The notes below the pieces were generated by a model. It had not been told where the DNA came from. It made no database searches and saw only the letters and a program-made list of their open reading frames with translations. The position numbers and the translations under genes are program-made. 64,000 nt of DNA. Origin: a virus. Shown here in pieces: positions 49,101 to 57,071 of the stretch. Where the stretch lies: IMG/VR virus record IMGVR_UViG_3300035181_001055, positions 1-64,000 of that record, one strand, 5' to 3'. Within the stretch, counting starts at the first letter, position 1. The number at the start of each line of letters is the position of its first letter.

Positions 49101-51899
49101 AATCGTGAACCTAATATGGTTGTCAGCGTTGATACTGGCATCGACGCTATCAATAAGATAGCTCAAAAATCTGGAGTCTTAGGAACGGAATGGGGCGCCT
49201 GGGGCGTGATGAACACGACTATTAGTAGTCGCACAACCTCTGAGCCATGGTCCTCGTCGTCTACAAAAAACTGGACATCTTCATCCATCACAGGAAGTTG
49301 GTCAAATGGCAGCATTGGCGGATATTCTGTACATAATATCGGAGGAACAACGACAACTACAGTTGGAGGGACGCAGACAACTACAGTCACAACAACAACT
49401 CAAGTTCTGAAACGTGACGGCATTCGCACTACATTTGATACGAGAACAAGAGCGTATGATTTAGGAGACAGAGTAACCGATATCAACATTATACCTTATA
49501 TGAGGTCTATAAATGTTGAGTTTCACGCCACTGGAATGAAACCCAATACGAGACTCTATGCTTTCTTTGACGGCGTCGATGTCACAAGCGATTGCAGACC
49601 TCTTTCGAACGGGTCTGAATACGGAAGCAGCTTGGTTGTTGACAGTGACGGGAATGTGTCTGGTGTATTCAGAATCCCTAGCGGTCGTTTCTTCAATGGG
49701 CAGAAAACATTCAGATTAACTAACGATCCTAAGGATAGCCGCGACCCTGATTTGCTAATGACAAGCGCAGAAGCAATTTACTGGGCTGGAGGCGTTGATA
49801 TTAGCAAACAATCAACAACAATGAATGTCATAACGCCGACATTCGTTGACACTGCGGTTTCTGAAACAACTCAGAACGTAAACACAACAGTAAGCACTGC
49901 AAGATCTCAAAATTGGAGCGTAACATCATCAGCAATAGATTGGCAAAATTCCACACAAGTAACGAAACGGACACCGCCTCCTCCGCCTCCTCCGCCTCCA
50001 GCCGTATACCCGCATCCTGGTTTCATTCTTCCTCCGCAGCAGCCGCTACCGATTTCGATCCAGTATTCAATGTTTAGGTGCGCCGACCCGCTAGCACAGA
50101 CATTCCACATTGATGCTGATTGCTTTATAACTGAAGTTGATTTATGGTTCCATTCAGTTTCTGAATCTGATGTCATTTTTGTTCAGATAAAGAACACAGA
50201 GAATGGGTACCCAGGAGAAGTTGTCTTAGGAGAAACTATACTGAATTGGGATAAAATTAATGCAGATACTTCTGGAGTTGCCTCAACTCGTGTAACATTC
50301 CCCTATCCGATTTTTGTCGAAGGTGGGAAAGACTACGCGCTCATAGTCGGCGGAAACACCCCTGATACTAGAGTTTGGATTTCTGTTCTAGGCCAAGAAG
50401 ATGTCACGAGACCAGGATTCATAATTGACAAGCAACCTTCTCTCGGATCTCTTTTCAAATCTCAGAACAACTCAACTTGGACCGCGAGTCAGGATGAGGA
50501 TTTGAAATATGCCATGTATTGTGCATACTTCAAATATGATGAAATGACTCTTGGTCTCAAGAATTCAAAACTACTAGACGAAACTATTGTTTTCAATCCA
50601 TTTGAAACACAGCAAGGAAGCCGAAAAGTTCGAGTACATGCTAATAATCACGGCGCAGCAGTTGGCGATAAAACGAACTTCAAAATTGGCGAGTTCACAT
50701 GGCTCAATGTTTCGCCTACTAGCGGTCAGTTAGTCGAAGGTCAAACGATTGTTTCTGCCACAGGGTCAGCAATAGTAAAAGAAGTTAAAACTAAACAAGA
50801 CAATACCGTCGATTGTGAGCTGTCAGAAATAAAAGGACATTTTGTAGCAGGACAATCTTTTAGCGCTCAGAGCATAACTCCTAAGTTGAATGATGAGTAC
50901 CTCATAACTAACTTCACTCAAATACCTATAAAAATAGGACCTAGCAATGTGGTGAATGGGGTAATAAACCAAGATTTCAATATAGATATAAATGGAATAC
51001 CACTTGATGAATTGAATGATGAATTGACTATTCTCGCTGTTGATAGCGCAGATAGCTTTATAGTTGAAGTTAATACGCCCGCATCATCGACTGGATTTGC
51101 TGGTGGCAATGTCATTATCAACTCGAATCAGCGCTACGAAATGTTCAACGTCAGCGGAAGCTTTATGTCAAATGGAACAGATTATTCATGGAGTTTGAGC
51201 GGCATTGGACACAAATGCAATGGCCTATTCGAATCGCAAGATTACGTTCGACTCGATCCTAAAGTATTTACATTAGGACAAGACGCATTCGTTGGTCAGC
51301 CATACAAATTCGCAAACAGCTTGAATGAAACAAGAAAGCTTGCAGGCGATTCGAGTATAAAGATAACTGGAAATTTCAAAACAAAAAATCCCTTGGTAAG
51401 TCCCGTCATTAATTTAGACACTTTCAATATGGTAGGTGTTGCAAACAGAGTCGAATTTATTGACCCTTCGTCATATTCGGTTGAGCCAAACGCTCTCAAT
51501 CAGCTGGTTCCAGAAACTGACCCGATGAACGGAAGCGAAGCATTCAAATATGTGACACGCACGCTTACACTTCAAAACCCAGCACTTGACGCAAAAATTC
51601 TAGTAGATGCATATAAGCCTGTTGATTCCGACTTTGATATATACGTGAAGGTTCTCAATCCGTGGGAGAGAGTTGACATCGATACGAAGCCGTGGATTCT
51701 AATTGAAAATGTATGGAAAGATTTCATTAGCACGAGCCTGGATGACTTCCGTGAAGTTGAATTCAATATAGCGGACTTGATGCCGACTGTTTTTGGTAGC
51801 AACGAATTCAGCTCATTTAAGGTAAAAATTGTCGGAAGAGCTAAGAACCCTGCTAATCCTCCATTGTTCAAGAACTTCCGCGCATTGGCAGTGACATGA
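46113..51899 (+). CDS. Giant baseplate/tail protein (DUF4815-type)
   Basis: 1928 aa, the largest gene. The start (NKQPYFDDFDGNKNFVSILF, QTRELNQIQSIQHHQLERFA, FKHGALINGN) matches DUF4815, found in large baseplate-wedge or fibre-base proteins of cyanophage-like T4 relatives. A low-complexity Thr/Ser stretch (about 1030-1100) and a nine-proline hinge (about 1290) separate the N-terminal part from a C-terminal region with ADPLAQTFHID and beta-sandwich blocks. It probably replaces gp10/gp7 functions and carries the fibres. Confidence 0.7.
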   Translation: MSINVNKQPYFDDFDGNKNFVSILFKPSKPVQTRELNQIQSIQHHQLERFADHVFKHGALINGNAPKKLDTPYVTLEANSPWDNSPLNLDRLNGKVLRGRTSQIEAILVKSVPMTGNDPNTIYVNYTLTAVDQKTHVFLNGEVIDIVDNNGIVTYSCKVRCPTCAGSNDPLANLPPTGKGTLWSIPESTYYVSGYFVDVGPDILVAEKYSTDKESYTIGFDVVFDIVTADDDPSLYDNALGYPNYSASGADRARIRLIPAVRSTNYSDGENFVTLARVIKGITQYVTTKTDYAALMDTLAERTYDQSGNYTVIPFQVKFFEHLKKSADDPNGYFTVDEGGNDNLMVGIVSPGKAYVKGYQVERISESMVFLDKARETKKLRNQFNRFSSLNYVLVTLDNNSSFAPIGLSGSGIFTNESVDLYDGAISGNLPTGAIIGKMKVYDVEYDSTVSGVDRYRLYVANISMNPTKTYDMVKSLHYTGAVYFAASTVNDDLTNNPKIYNSNSTALIWDIGCSNVKSLHDADNPTVSSISYTRRQKFSATLDSSGSYTFNAGTNEVFDSANPTYTLCGVVGSNGAFTKLPLSNLTITPSSIQINAPSYAGKTFILFHGVITSNAIEKTKTLVNKVDTGLHLIQGALTLTKSDLFKLTSITTYNPNSPNNKTDVTNYFTWTTGQTDDAYVPIVATANSNAPSWDANNRFEVTYTYYEHSPGDFFIVDSYRNIIDDTSTEYGYEDIPYYKSSSGVTYDMRTSFDFRPLILDTSPVDAKQPSFNGIYKADIEYYLPRIDMIVINKDGDIFQKKGISSESPVPPRIESGDEMAIYQVNMKPFVYDIKKDVTIKFIENKRYTMRDIGRIEERISNIEYQTVFSLLEKQSADMSIKDANGFDRFKNGFIVDNFMNYQAADLGSNEFRAALDRKAAELRPSYTMFNTKFDLDEAVTKNARVLGTIALIDYDSVTLNGQPYASKHISVNPYSIYEKKGKMVLSPNNDSWCDVNREPNMVVSVDTGIDAINKIAQKSGVLGTEWGAWGVMNTTISSRTTSEPWSSSSTKNWTSSSITGSWSNGSIGGYSVHNIGGTTTTTVGGTQTTTVTTTTQVLKRDGIRTTFDTRTRAYDLGDRVTDINIIPYMRSINVEFHATGMKPNTRLYAFFDGVDVTSDCRPLSNGSEYGSSLVVDSDGNVSGVFRIPSGRFFNGQKTFRLTNDPKDSRDPDLLMTSAEAIYWAGGVDISKQSTTMNVITPTFVDTAVSETTQNVNTTVSTARSQNWSVTSSAIDWQNSTQVTKRTPPPPPPPPPAVYPHPGFILPPQQPLPISIQYSMFRCADPLAQTFHIDADCFITEVDLWFHSVSESDVIFVQIKNTENGYPGEVVLGETILNWDKINADTSGVASTRVTFPYPIFVEGGKDYALIVGGNTPDTRVWISVLGQEDVTRPGFIIDKQPSLGSLFKSQNNSTWTASQDEDLKYAMYCAYFKYDEMTLGLKNSKLLDETIVFNPFETQQGSRKVRVHANNHGAAVGDKTNFKIGEFTWLNVSPTSGQLVEGQTIVSATGSAIVKEVKTKQDNTVDCELSEIKGHFVAGQSFSAQSITPKLNDEYLITNFTQIPIKIGPSNVVNGVINQDFNIDINGIPLDELNDELTILAVDSADSFIVEVNTPASSTGFAGGNVIINSNQRYEMFNVSGSFMSNGTDYSWSLSGIGHKCNGLFESQDYVRLDPKVFTLGQDAFVGQPYKFANSLNETRKLAGDSSIKITGNFKTKNPLVSPVINLDTFNMVGVANRVEFIDPSSYSVEPNALNQLVPETDPMNGSEAFKYVTRTLTLQNPALDAKILVDAYKPVDSDFDIYVKVLNPWERVDIDTKPWILIENVWKDFISTSLDDFREVEFNIADLMPTVFGSNEFSSFKVKIVGRAKNPANPPLFKNFRALAVT

Positions 51900-52096
51900 G
51901 AGAAGAAGTCGTAAAAGATAACAGAGACTATGTTCGTATAGACGGCAGTTTTATTGTTAATAGAAACGATAAAGACTACCGCGCAGCTTTGTTGAGAAGA
52001 AAAACGAGCAATAGACTCGAGTCAATCGAAAAGAGAGTTGATAGTTTAGAATCTAAACTAGACCAAATCATCAAACTACTGAGCGAGAAAATCTAA
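51896..52096 (+). CDS. Small coiled-coil protein, 66 aa
   Basis: A basic first half (VKDNRDYVRIDG, RRKTSNRLE) and a C-terminal heptad helix (LESIEKRVDSLESKLDQIIK). ATGA overlaps on both sides place it strictly in the fibre operon. Likely a trimerisation or chaperone piece for the fibre. Confidence 0.65.
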   Translation: MREEVVKDNRDYVRIDGSFIVNRNDKDYRAALLRRKTSNRLESIEKRVDSLESKLDQIIKLLSEKI

Positions 52097-53100
52097 TGGC
52101 AACTCAAAGAACAGTTTTACCTAGCGATACGTTTAATTCATGGAGATTGACGACTAATCAGATCAGTTCAGATTTGGTTAGCACAGAATCAAATATCAAT
52201 AACAGCATCGGGAATTTAAGTTCTCTAACTACTTTTGTTAAGAGTAGTTTGGTTGATGCAACAAATGAGCTAGTTGCAAATATCGGTTCTCTTTCATCAT
52301 TAACAACTACTAGCAAAAGCAATGTCGTTTCCGCGATAAATGAACTCGTCTCTAGCTTAAATAATCTCAATTCGGTTTTATCTAATGAAATAGGAACATT
52401 ATCTTCGCTCTCAACTAGCGATAAAACCTCTCTGACTGCAGCTATTAACGAAGTTAACACCAATAGCATTTCTCGGGATGGTTCTCTTTCAACATTAAGT
52501 ACCACAGCAAAAGATAATCTAGTAAACGCAATTAATGAAGTCGACGCTCTAGCTTCAAGCACATCAACAAAGGTTGGTGATCTTACTAGCCTCTCTACTA
52601 CAGATAAAACTAGCGTAGTAAATGCGATTAATGAAGTCAACACCAACAGTATTTCTCGGGATGGAACTCTCTCATCTCTGAATACTACAGCTAAAGACAA
52701 TCTCGTGAATGCAATTAACGAAGTTAATACTAACAGCATTTCTCGTGACGGAAGTCTTTCAGCATTAAACACCACAGCTAAAGATAATCTAGTAAACGCA
52801 ATCAATGAAGTTGATTCTTTAGCTTCAAGCACATCAACAAAGGTCGGCGATCTTAGCAATCTATCAACTACAGACAAAACCAGCACAGTTAATGCAATTA
52901 ATGAGGTCAATACTAATAGTATTTCACGCGACGGCTCTCTTTCAACATTAAATACTACAGCAAAAGACAACTTAGTTAATGCAGTAAATGAATTGCTTAG
53001 CAAAATCGGTAACTTGACTTTGCTTCAAACAACTGATAAAAATAATTTGGTTGAAGCTATCAATGAACTGAAAGCAAATCAAACTTCACACGGATGGTAA
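52096..53100 (+). CDS. Fibre shaft with AINEVN repeats
   Basis: 334 aa almost entirely of about nine imperfect units of 22-36 residues: SLSTLNTTAKDNLVNAINEV alternating with STSTKVGDLTSLSTTDKTSV. This TAKxxLVxAINEV repeat is common in phage fibre proteins and forms trimeric, partly helical rods. The DNA is repetitive too, so length may vary. No C-terminal tip domain is present. Confidence 0.75.
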   Translation: MATQRTVLPSDTFNSWRLTTNQISSDLVSTESNINNSIGNLSSLTTFVKSSLVDATNELVANIGSLSSLTTTSKSNVVSAINELVSSLNNLNSVLSNEIGTLSSLSTSDKTSLTAAINEVNTNSISRDGSLSTLSTTAKDNLVNAINEVDALASSTSTKVGDLTSLSTTDKTSVVNAINEVNTNSISRDGTLSSLNTTAKDNLVNAINEVNTNSISRDGSLSALNTTAKDNLVNAINEVDSLASSTSTKVGDLSNLSTTDKTSTVNAINEVNTNSISRDGSLSTLNTTAKDNLVNAVNELLSKIGNLTLLQTTDKNNLVEAINELKANQTSHGW

Positions 53101-53104
53101 TTGA

Positions 53105-54502
53105 ATGGCAAAATTTCCTGTCAAATTTTACTACGGCGGCGGAACTTTTTTTGGAACAACCCAAAACGATTACCCTAAGCTGACCAATAGCCCAGGGAGT
53201 TTGATCTCTCTTCTCGACGCTGTTCTTGTTAACGGCTACGGAGACAAGACTGTAACATCATTGGTTGTTGATGCTAATAGAAAAGCAACCATAACAGCAA
53301 CAAATCACGGATATAATGTCCCAGCTCGTTTTGAAATATATGGCGCAGAACAAGCAGACATAAACGGCGAATGGGAAGTTGAATCGGTTCCTGATGCAAA
53401 CACCATTACTTTCACTGCACCTGCGAGTTTAGCGAATACTACCATAACAGGCAATGTGCATATACACGTTCCGCCTCTAGGGTGGGATAAAGTATTCAGT
53501 GACACAAACCGCGCAGTTTATCGCGCGCGAGTTGGGAATGGGCATTTTCTGTATATTGATGATAACGGAACTAATGGCGCATTGCCTGGAGCTTCAAAAG
53601 TTAGGCCATTTGAATATATGGGCAGCATCAACGAAGCTAGCAGCAACAGCTGGATGGCCTATGGGGACAGCTTAAAAAATTCAATCGTATTTACTAATTC
53701 AACTGGATCATCTATTGCTGCAAATCAAGCTGTCTGTTGGATGCATTACATAGACCCGAGTAATCAAGGTCCAACTGGAACATCAACTGACATTGGATGG
53801 ACGATCATTGGGTGCGATAGGTTCTTCTATCTTTATATCCAAAATATGTTCGGAAACAATACCGATCCTCACAGAACGCCATATATGTTTGGAGATTTCC
53901 CAAGTATCAAACTTGATGACAGGAAAAATGTAATCATCAAAGGCGCAGAATGTTTTGATCCCATATGGGCATATAATAATGATTATGGAAGAAAATCTGG
54001 CCGCCACTTTATTTTTCAAAAAGCAATCACAGGAAATTTTCTAGCTAGTGGATTTACACAAAATACTGGAAACAAATACTGGACATTAATGCCGCCAGGA
54101 TATGGGTTTAAAATTAATGATTGGGATTACCCAATAGGCTCATTCGATGGCCCAAGTATTGCACGAGGCCCAAATCCAGCATCAGGTGGCTATATTTTCA
54201 TGGGGCCTTGCTATCTATACGAAGATTATGAAGGGAATGAATTCGCTTCAGGAATGGCTTATTCTGTTCTCAGAGGATTTGCGCCTGGATTATATGTTGT
54301 ACCCACGAATTTTCTGACCACTGATTACACAAAAGCTCTTATTAAGCAAAATCAGCTACTGAATGATTCAAAAAATAGAAGATATATGGCTATGGGGGTT
54401 TACGGCAACTGGGCGAGCAGCTATTACGGCAGAATAGCATTCCATTTCATTAGTGTGGATGAAGATTGGTATGCAATAGACGGGACGGCACAACAACTAT
54501 GA
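53105..54502 (+). CDS. Receptor-binding/tail protein paralogue 1
   Basis: 465 aa. YPKLTNSPGSLISLLDAVLV then NGYGDKTVTSLVVD, ATNHGYNVPARFEIYGAEQADI and PPLGWDKVFSDTNRAVYRAR are the marks of a family common in phage tails (SLI-LDA-LVNGFG, GW-K-FS-TN-AVYR). The same blocks recur in the two following genes. A distal Cys/aromatic-rich half varies, as expected for receptor contact. Confidence 0.7.
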   Translation: MAKFPVKFYYGGGTFFGTTQNDYPKLTNSPGSLISLLDAVLVNGYGDKTVTSLVVDANRKATITATNHGYNVPARFEIYGAEQADINGEWEVESVPDANTITFTAPASLANTTITGNVHIHVPPLGWDKVFSDTNRAVYRARVGNGHFLYIDDNGTNGALPGASKVRPFEYMGSINEASSNSWMAYGDSLKNSIVFTNSTGSSIAANQAVCWMHYIDPSNQGPTGTSTDIGWTIIGCDRFFYLYIQNMFGNNTDPHRTPYMFGDFPSIKLDDRKNVIIKGAECFDPIWAYNNDYGRKSGRHFIFQKAITGNFLASGFTQNTGNKYWTLMPPGYGFKINDWDYPIGSFDGPSIARGPNPASGGYIFMGPCYLYEDYEGNEFASGMAYSVLRGFAPGLYVVPTNFLTTDYTKALIKQNQLLNDSKNRRYMAMGVYGNWASSYYGRIAFHFISVDEDWYAIDGTAQQL

Positions 54503-55791
54503 CAGCTTTTCTAATCAAACACTACTGGCATACTCCAGGAATGGGGTCAATGAATGCAAATAAAGCGCCAAAGCTATCAAATAGCGCAGGTAGCCTTATC
54601 ACAGTTCTTGACGCGGTTCTTGTCAACGGCTTCGGCAGCGCGATAGTTTCAATGTCAATCCATCCAACAGACGTTAACAAAGCAGTCATTACTGAAAATA
54701 ACCATGGCTACTCGTTAACAACACGAATAAAGGTGGATGGCTGCGATAACACCGCATTCAATACTGAGTTTGAAATTATTGATATTCCAGACGCAAACAC
54801 ATATGTTATCGACGTGACTGGATTGCATTCGCAAGCTGCTGGGACGCCTGTCACGACGAGTAGCAACATTACTGTGATAATTCCAAGTCTAGGCTGGACC
54901 AAAGAGTTTAGTGGGACAAATTTAGCTGTATATAGAACGAAAGGCGGGAATCGTCGTTATCTTTGGTTAGATGATTCCGAAAGTACAAACGGATTCGCTA
55001 AAGTCCGCGGCGCTTGGGGAGCACAAGGGGCAAATGAAAGTAATTTGATTTCCCCATTCCCGAGCTTCGACCAAGCGGCGTCGGGTTCTCCGCCTAGGTG
55101 GTATCATCGAATTGATTCAGGCAATACAGGGTCTTGGGGCACTACAACCGATATTGGCTGGACAATCATTGGAACAGATAGGTTTTTCTTTCTGAGCACC
55201 CATTACTACAGCGGTCAGAATATTGTATGCAACACCGATTGCTCAAGAAATGTTTATGTATTCGGAGATGTCAACGTTTACAATCAATCTGACACATCGG
55301 CCACAGTGCTAGCTGGCGGTCAGAATTCTCCTCCTGGTGACTGGATCCAAATAAACTACACATCTACCTTCAGCTCTTGGCTTCAAGGCTATGACTATCG
55401 TCAAACTTTTTCAGGGACTTGGGGCAATCTGCAAGCACCGACCCGTTTTAGAATGGCGCCACCTTTCGCTGATTGCGTAAATTGGTCCAATGGCGGTGTT
55501 GGCTTAGGCAGAGGATTATTTAACTTGAATCCTTTTCTCGATCAGATCCCAATTGGTCAACCCGTAATTTTAACGGACGACGTAACTAATAGCATCAGAG
55601 CAGAGTTGCCAGGAATGGCTGTCACACCAGTATACTTGAATGGAATCTATCAGCAAAACAACATCATAAATGTCAATGGCGTAAGATACATGTATATGGC
55701 CACTAAGTATACATCAGGCGCAAACACTGTTGACGGGCATTTTCTTGTTCAGATTGACGGCGATATGCACACATTGAAAGGGACGATGTAA
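54499..55791 (+). CDS. Receptor-binding/tail protein paralogue 2
   Basis: 430 aa from ATG 54499, overlapping the previous stop. APKLSNSAGSLITVLDAVLV, NGFGSAIVS, SLGWTKEFSGTNLAVYRTKG and DIGWTIIGTDRFFFLS align with paralogues 1 and 3; the distal part differs. Confidence 0.7.
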   Translation: MTAFLIKHYWHTPGMGSMNANKAPKLSNSAGSLITVLDAVLVNGFGSAIVSMSIHPTDVNKAVITENNHGYSLTTRIKVDGCDNTAFNTEFEIIDIPDANTYVIDVTGLHSQAAGTPVTTSSNITVIIPSLGWTKEFSGTNLAVYRTKGGNRRYLWLDDSESTNGFAKVRGAWGAQGANESNLISPFPSFDQAASGSPPRWYHRIDSGNTGSWGTTTDIGWTIIGTDRFFFLSTHYYSGQNIVCNTDCSRNVYVFGDVNVYNQSDTSATVLAGGQNSPPGDWIQINYTSTFSSWLQGYDYRQTFSGTWGNLQAPTRFRMAPPFADCVNWSNGGVGLGRGLFNLNPFLDQIPIGQPVILTDDVTNSIRAELPGMAVTPVYLNGIYQQNNIINVNGVRYMYMATKYTSGANTVDGHFLVQIDGDMHTLKGTM

Positions 55792-57062
55792 TGCCACAAG
55801 ACACATCAGTTAAATTCTTCTTCGGAAATCCTTTTTATCGAATTCACACAAATGCCCCTAAACTTTCAATGAATGCAGGCGGTCTAATAGCTATTCTAGA
55901 CGCATGTTTGGTTAACGGATTTGGGCAAGTTACGGCAACGTCCTTGACGATTGACGCATACGGTATCGCAACCTTAACAACTTCAGCTGCACACGGGTAT
56001 CAAAGACCAGAAACTAGAATACTCATACAAGGCGCAGACCAGACTGCACTGAATAGAGAATGGATCATCAAAGACATACCGACGTCAACCACTTTGCGAT
56101 TTGATGCTTCTGGTCTGAATCTAGAGAATAGTACAGCAACAGGAACAATTACTTGCGCGATTGCGCCACTTGGATGGACAAAAGAATATTCTGGAACAAA
56201 TTTAGCCGTTTATCGCGCGAAAGGCGGCAACCGCCCTTATCTCTATATTGACGACACATCATCATTCAGCAGAGTTCGAGGCTATAGGAGCATGACCTCT
56301 TTGACAAACGGAACAGATCCATTTCCGACAGATATTCAAATGAGCGGAGGAGGATATTGGAATCATTTTTGCAATTCTTACTACTACGGCAATTCTAGCT
56401 CTGGGACAGATTTATCATGGCATCTTGTTGGAGATGATAGATTTTTTTATCTAGGATGCACTTTTTATTGTCACGACGGATGCTATGATAAGTATCGTCA
56501 GCAATTATACAGATCATGCTATTTCTTCGGGGAATTTCCTTCATATAAAACAAATGATATCAATAATTTGGCAATTCAACACGCTCGCGGACAAGTTTCT
56601 TCTAACTACGGGAATGCACATGATGGTACAATTCAAGATGAATTTTATTTTTGGGCAAATTATCAAGGAAAACATCTGATAGGAAGAGCTGACAACACTC
56701 CATACTCACAGGCAAGATTCACTCTTTCCGCGCCTCTTGGATATCTTACAAACTCGTCAACAACAAACGATAGCATTGCGAGTCGATATTCAACACTGTC
56801 TAAAAGAAATATAATAACAGGCGGAGGGATTCATTTCGCATATCCAACCGCAATTATTTCAGAGACTGAAGGGATTCGCGGCTATATGCCAGGACTTTAT
56901 TTTTCCGCTCAATCCTGTTACTGGGGAGATTCCGTTTTCTACGAAGATACGATATTCACAGACAGCGCAGGGAGAAAATTTTTCGTGGCACCTCATGCTA
57001 ATGGCTCTTACCAAGGCACATTCTATTTCATAAGAATAGATACGAATTGGAGAAGTATCTGA
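55791..57062 (+). CDS. Receptor-binding/tail protein paralogue 3
   Basis: 423 aa. APKLSMNAGGLIAILDACLV, NGFGQVTATSLTIDAYG, LGWTKEYSGTNLAVYRAKGG and LSWHLVGDDRFFYLG match paralogues 1 and 2. One-base overlap (TAATG) with the preceding gene. Cys- and Tyr-rich middle (YYCH-type). Last of three tandem copies. Confidence 0.7.
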   Translation: MPQDTSVKFFFGNPFYRIHTNAPKLSMNAGGLIAILDACLVNGFGQVTATSLTIDAYGIATLTTSAAHGYQRPETRILIQGADQTALNREWIIKDIPTSTTLRFDASGLNLENSTATGTITCAIAPLGWTKEYSGTNLAVYRAKGGNRPYLYIDDTSSFSRVRGYRSMTSLTNGTDPFPTDIQMSGGGYWNHFCNSYYYGNSSSGTDLSWHLVGDDRFFYLGCTFYCHDGCYDKYRQQLYRSCYFFGEFPSYKTNDINNLAIQHARGQVSSNYGNAHDGTIQDEFYFWANYQGKHLIGRADNTPYSQARFTLSAPLGYLTNSSTTNDSIASRYSTLSKRNIITGGGIHFAYPTAIISETEGIRGYMPGLYFSAQSCYWGDSVFYEDTIFTDSAGRKFFVAPHANGSYQGTFYFIRIDTNWRSI

Positions 57063-57071
57063 GGAATTAAC

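Noticed and set aside
52158-53003. 281-aa leftward ORF opposite the fibre-shaft gene
   Set aside because: Mirror of the repetitive coding DNA; typical shadow of a repeat gene.
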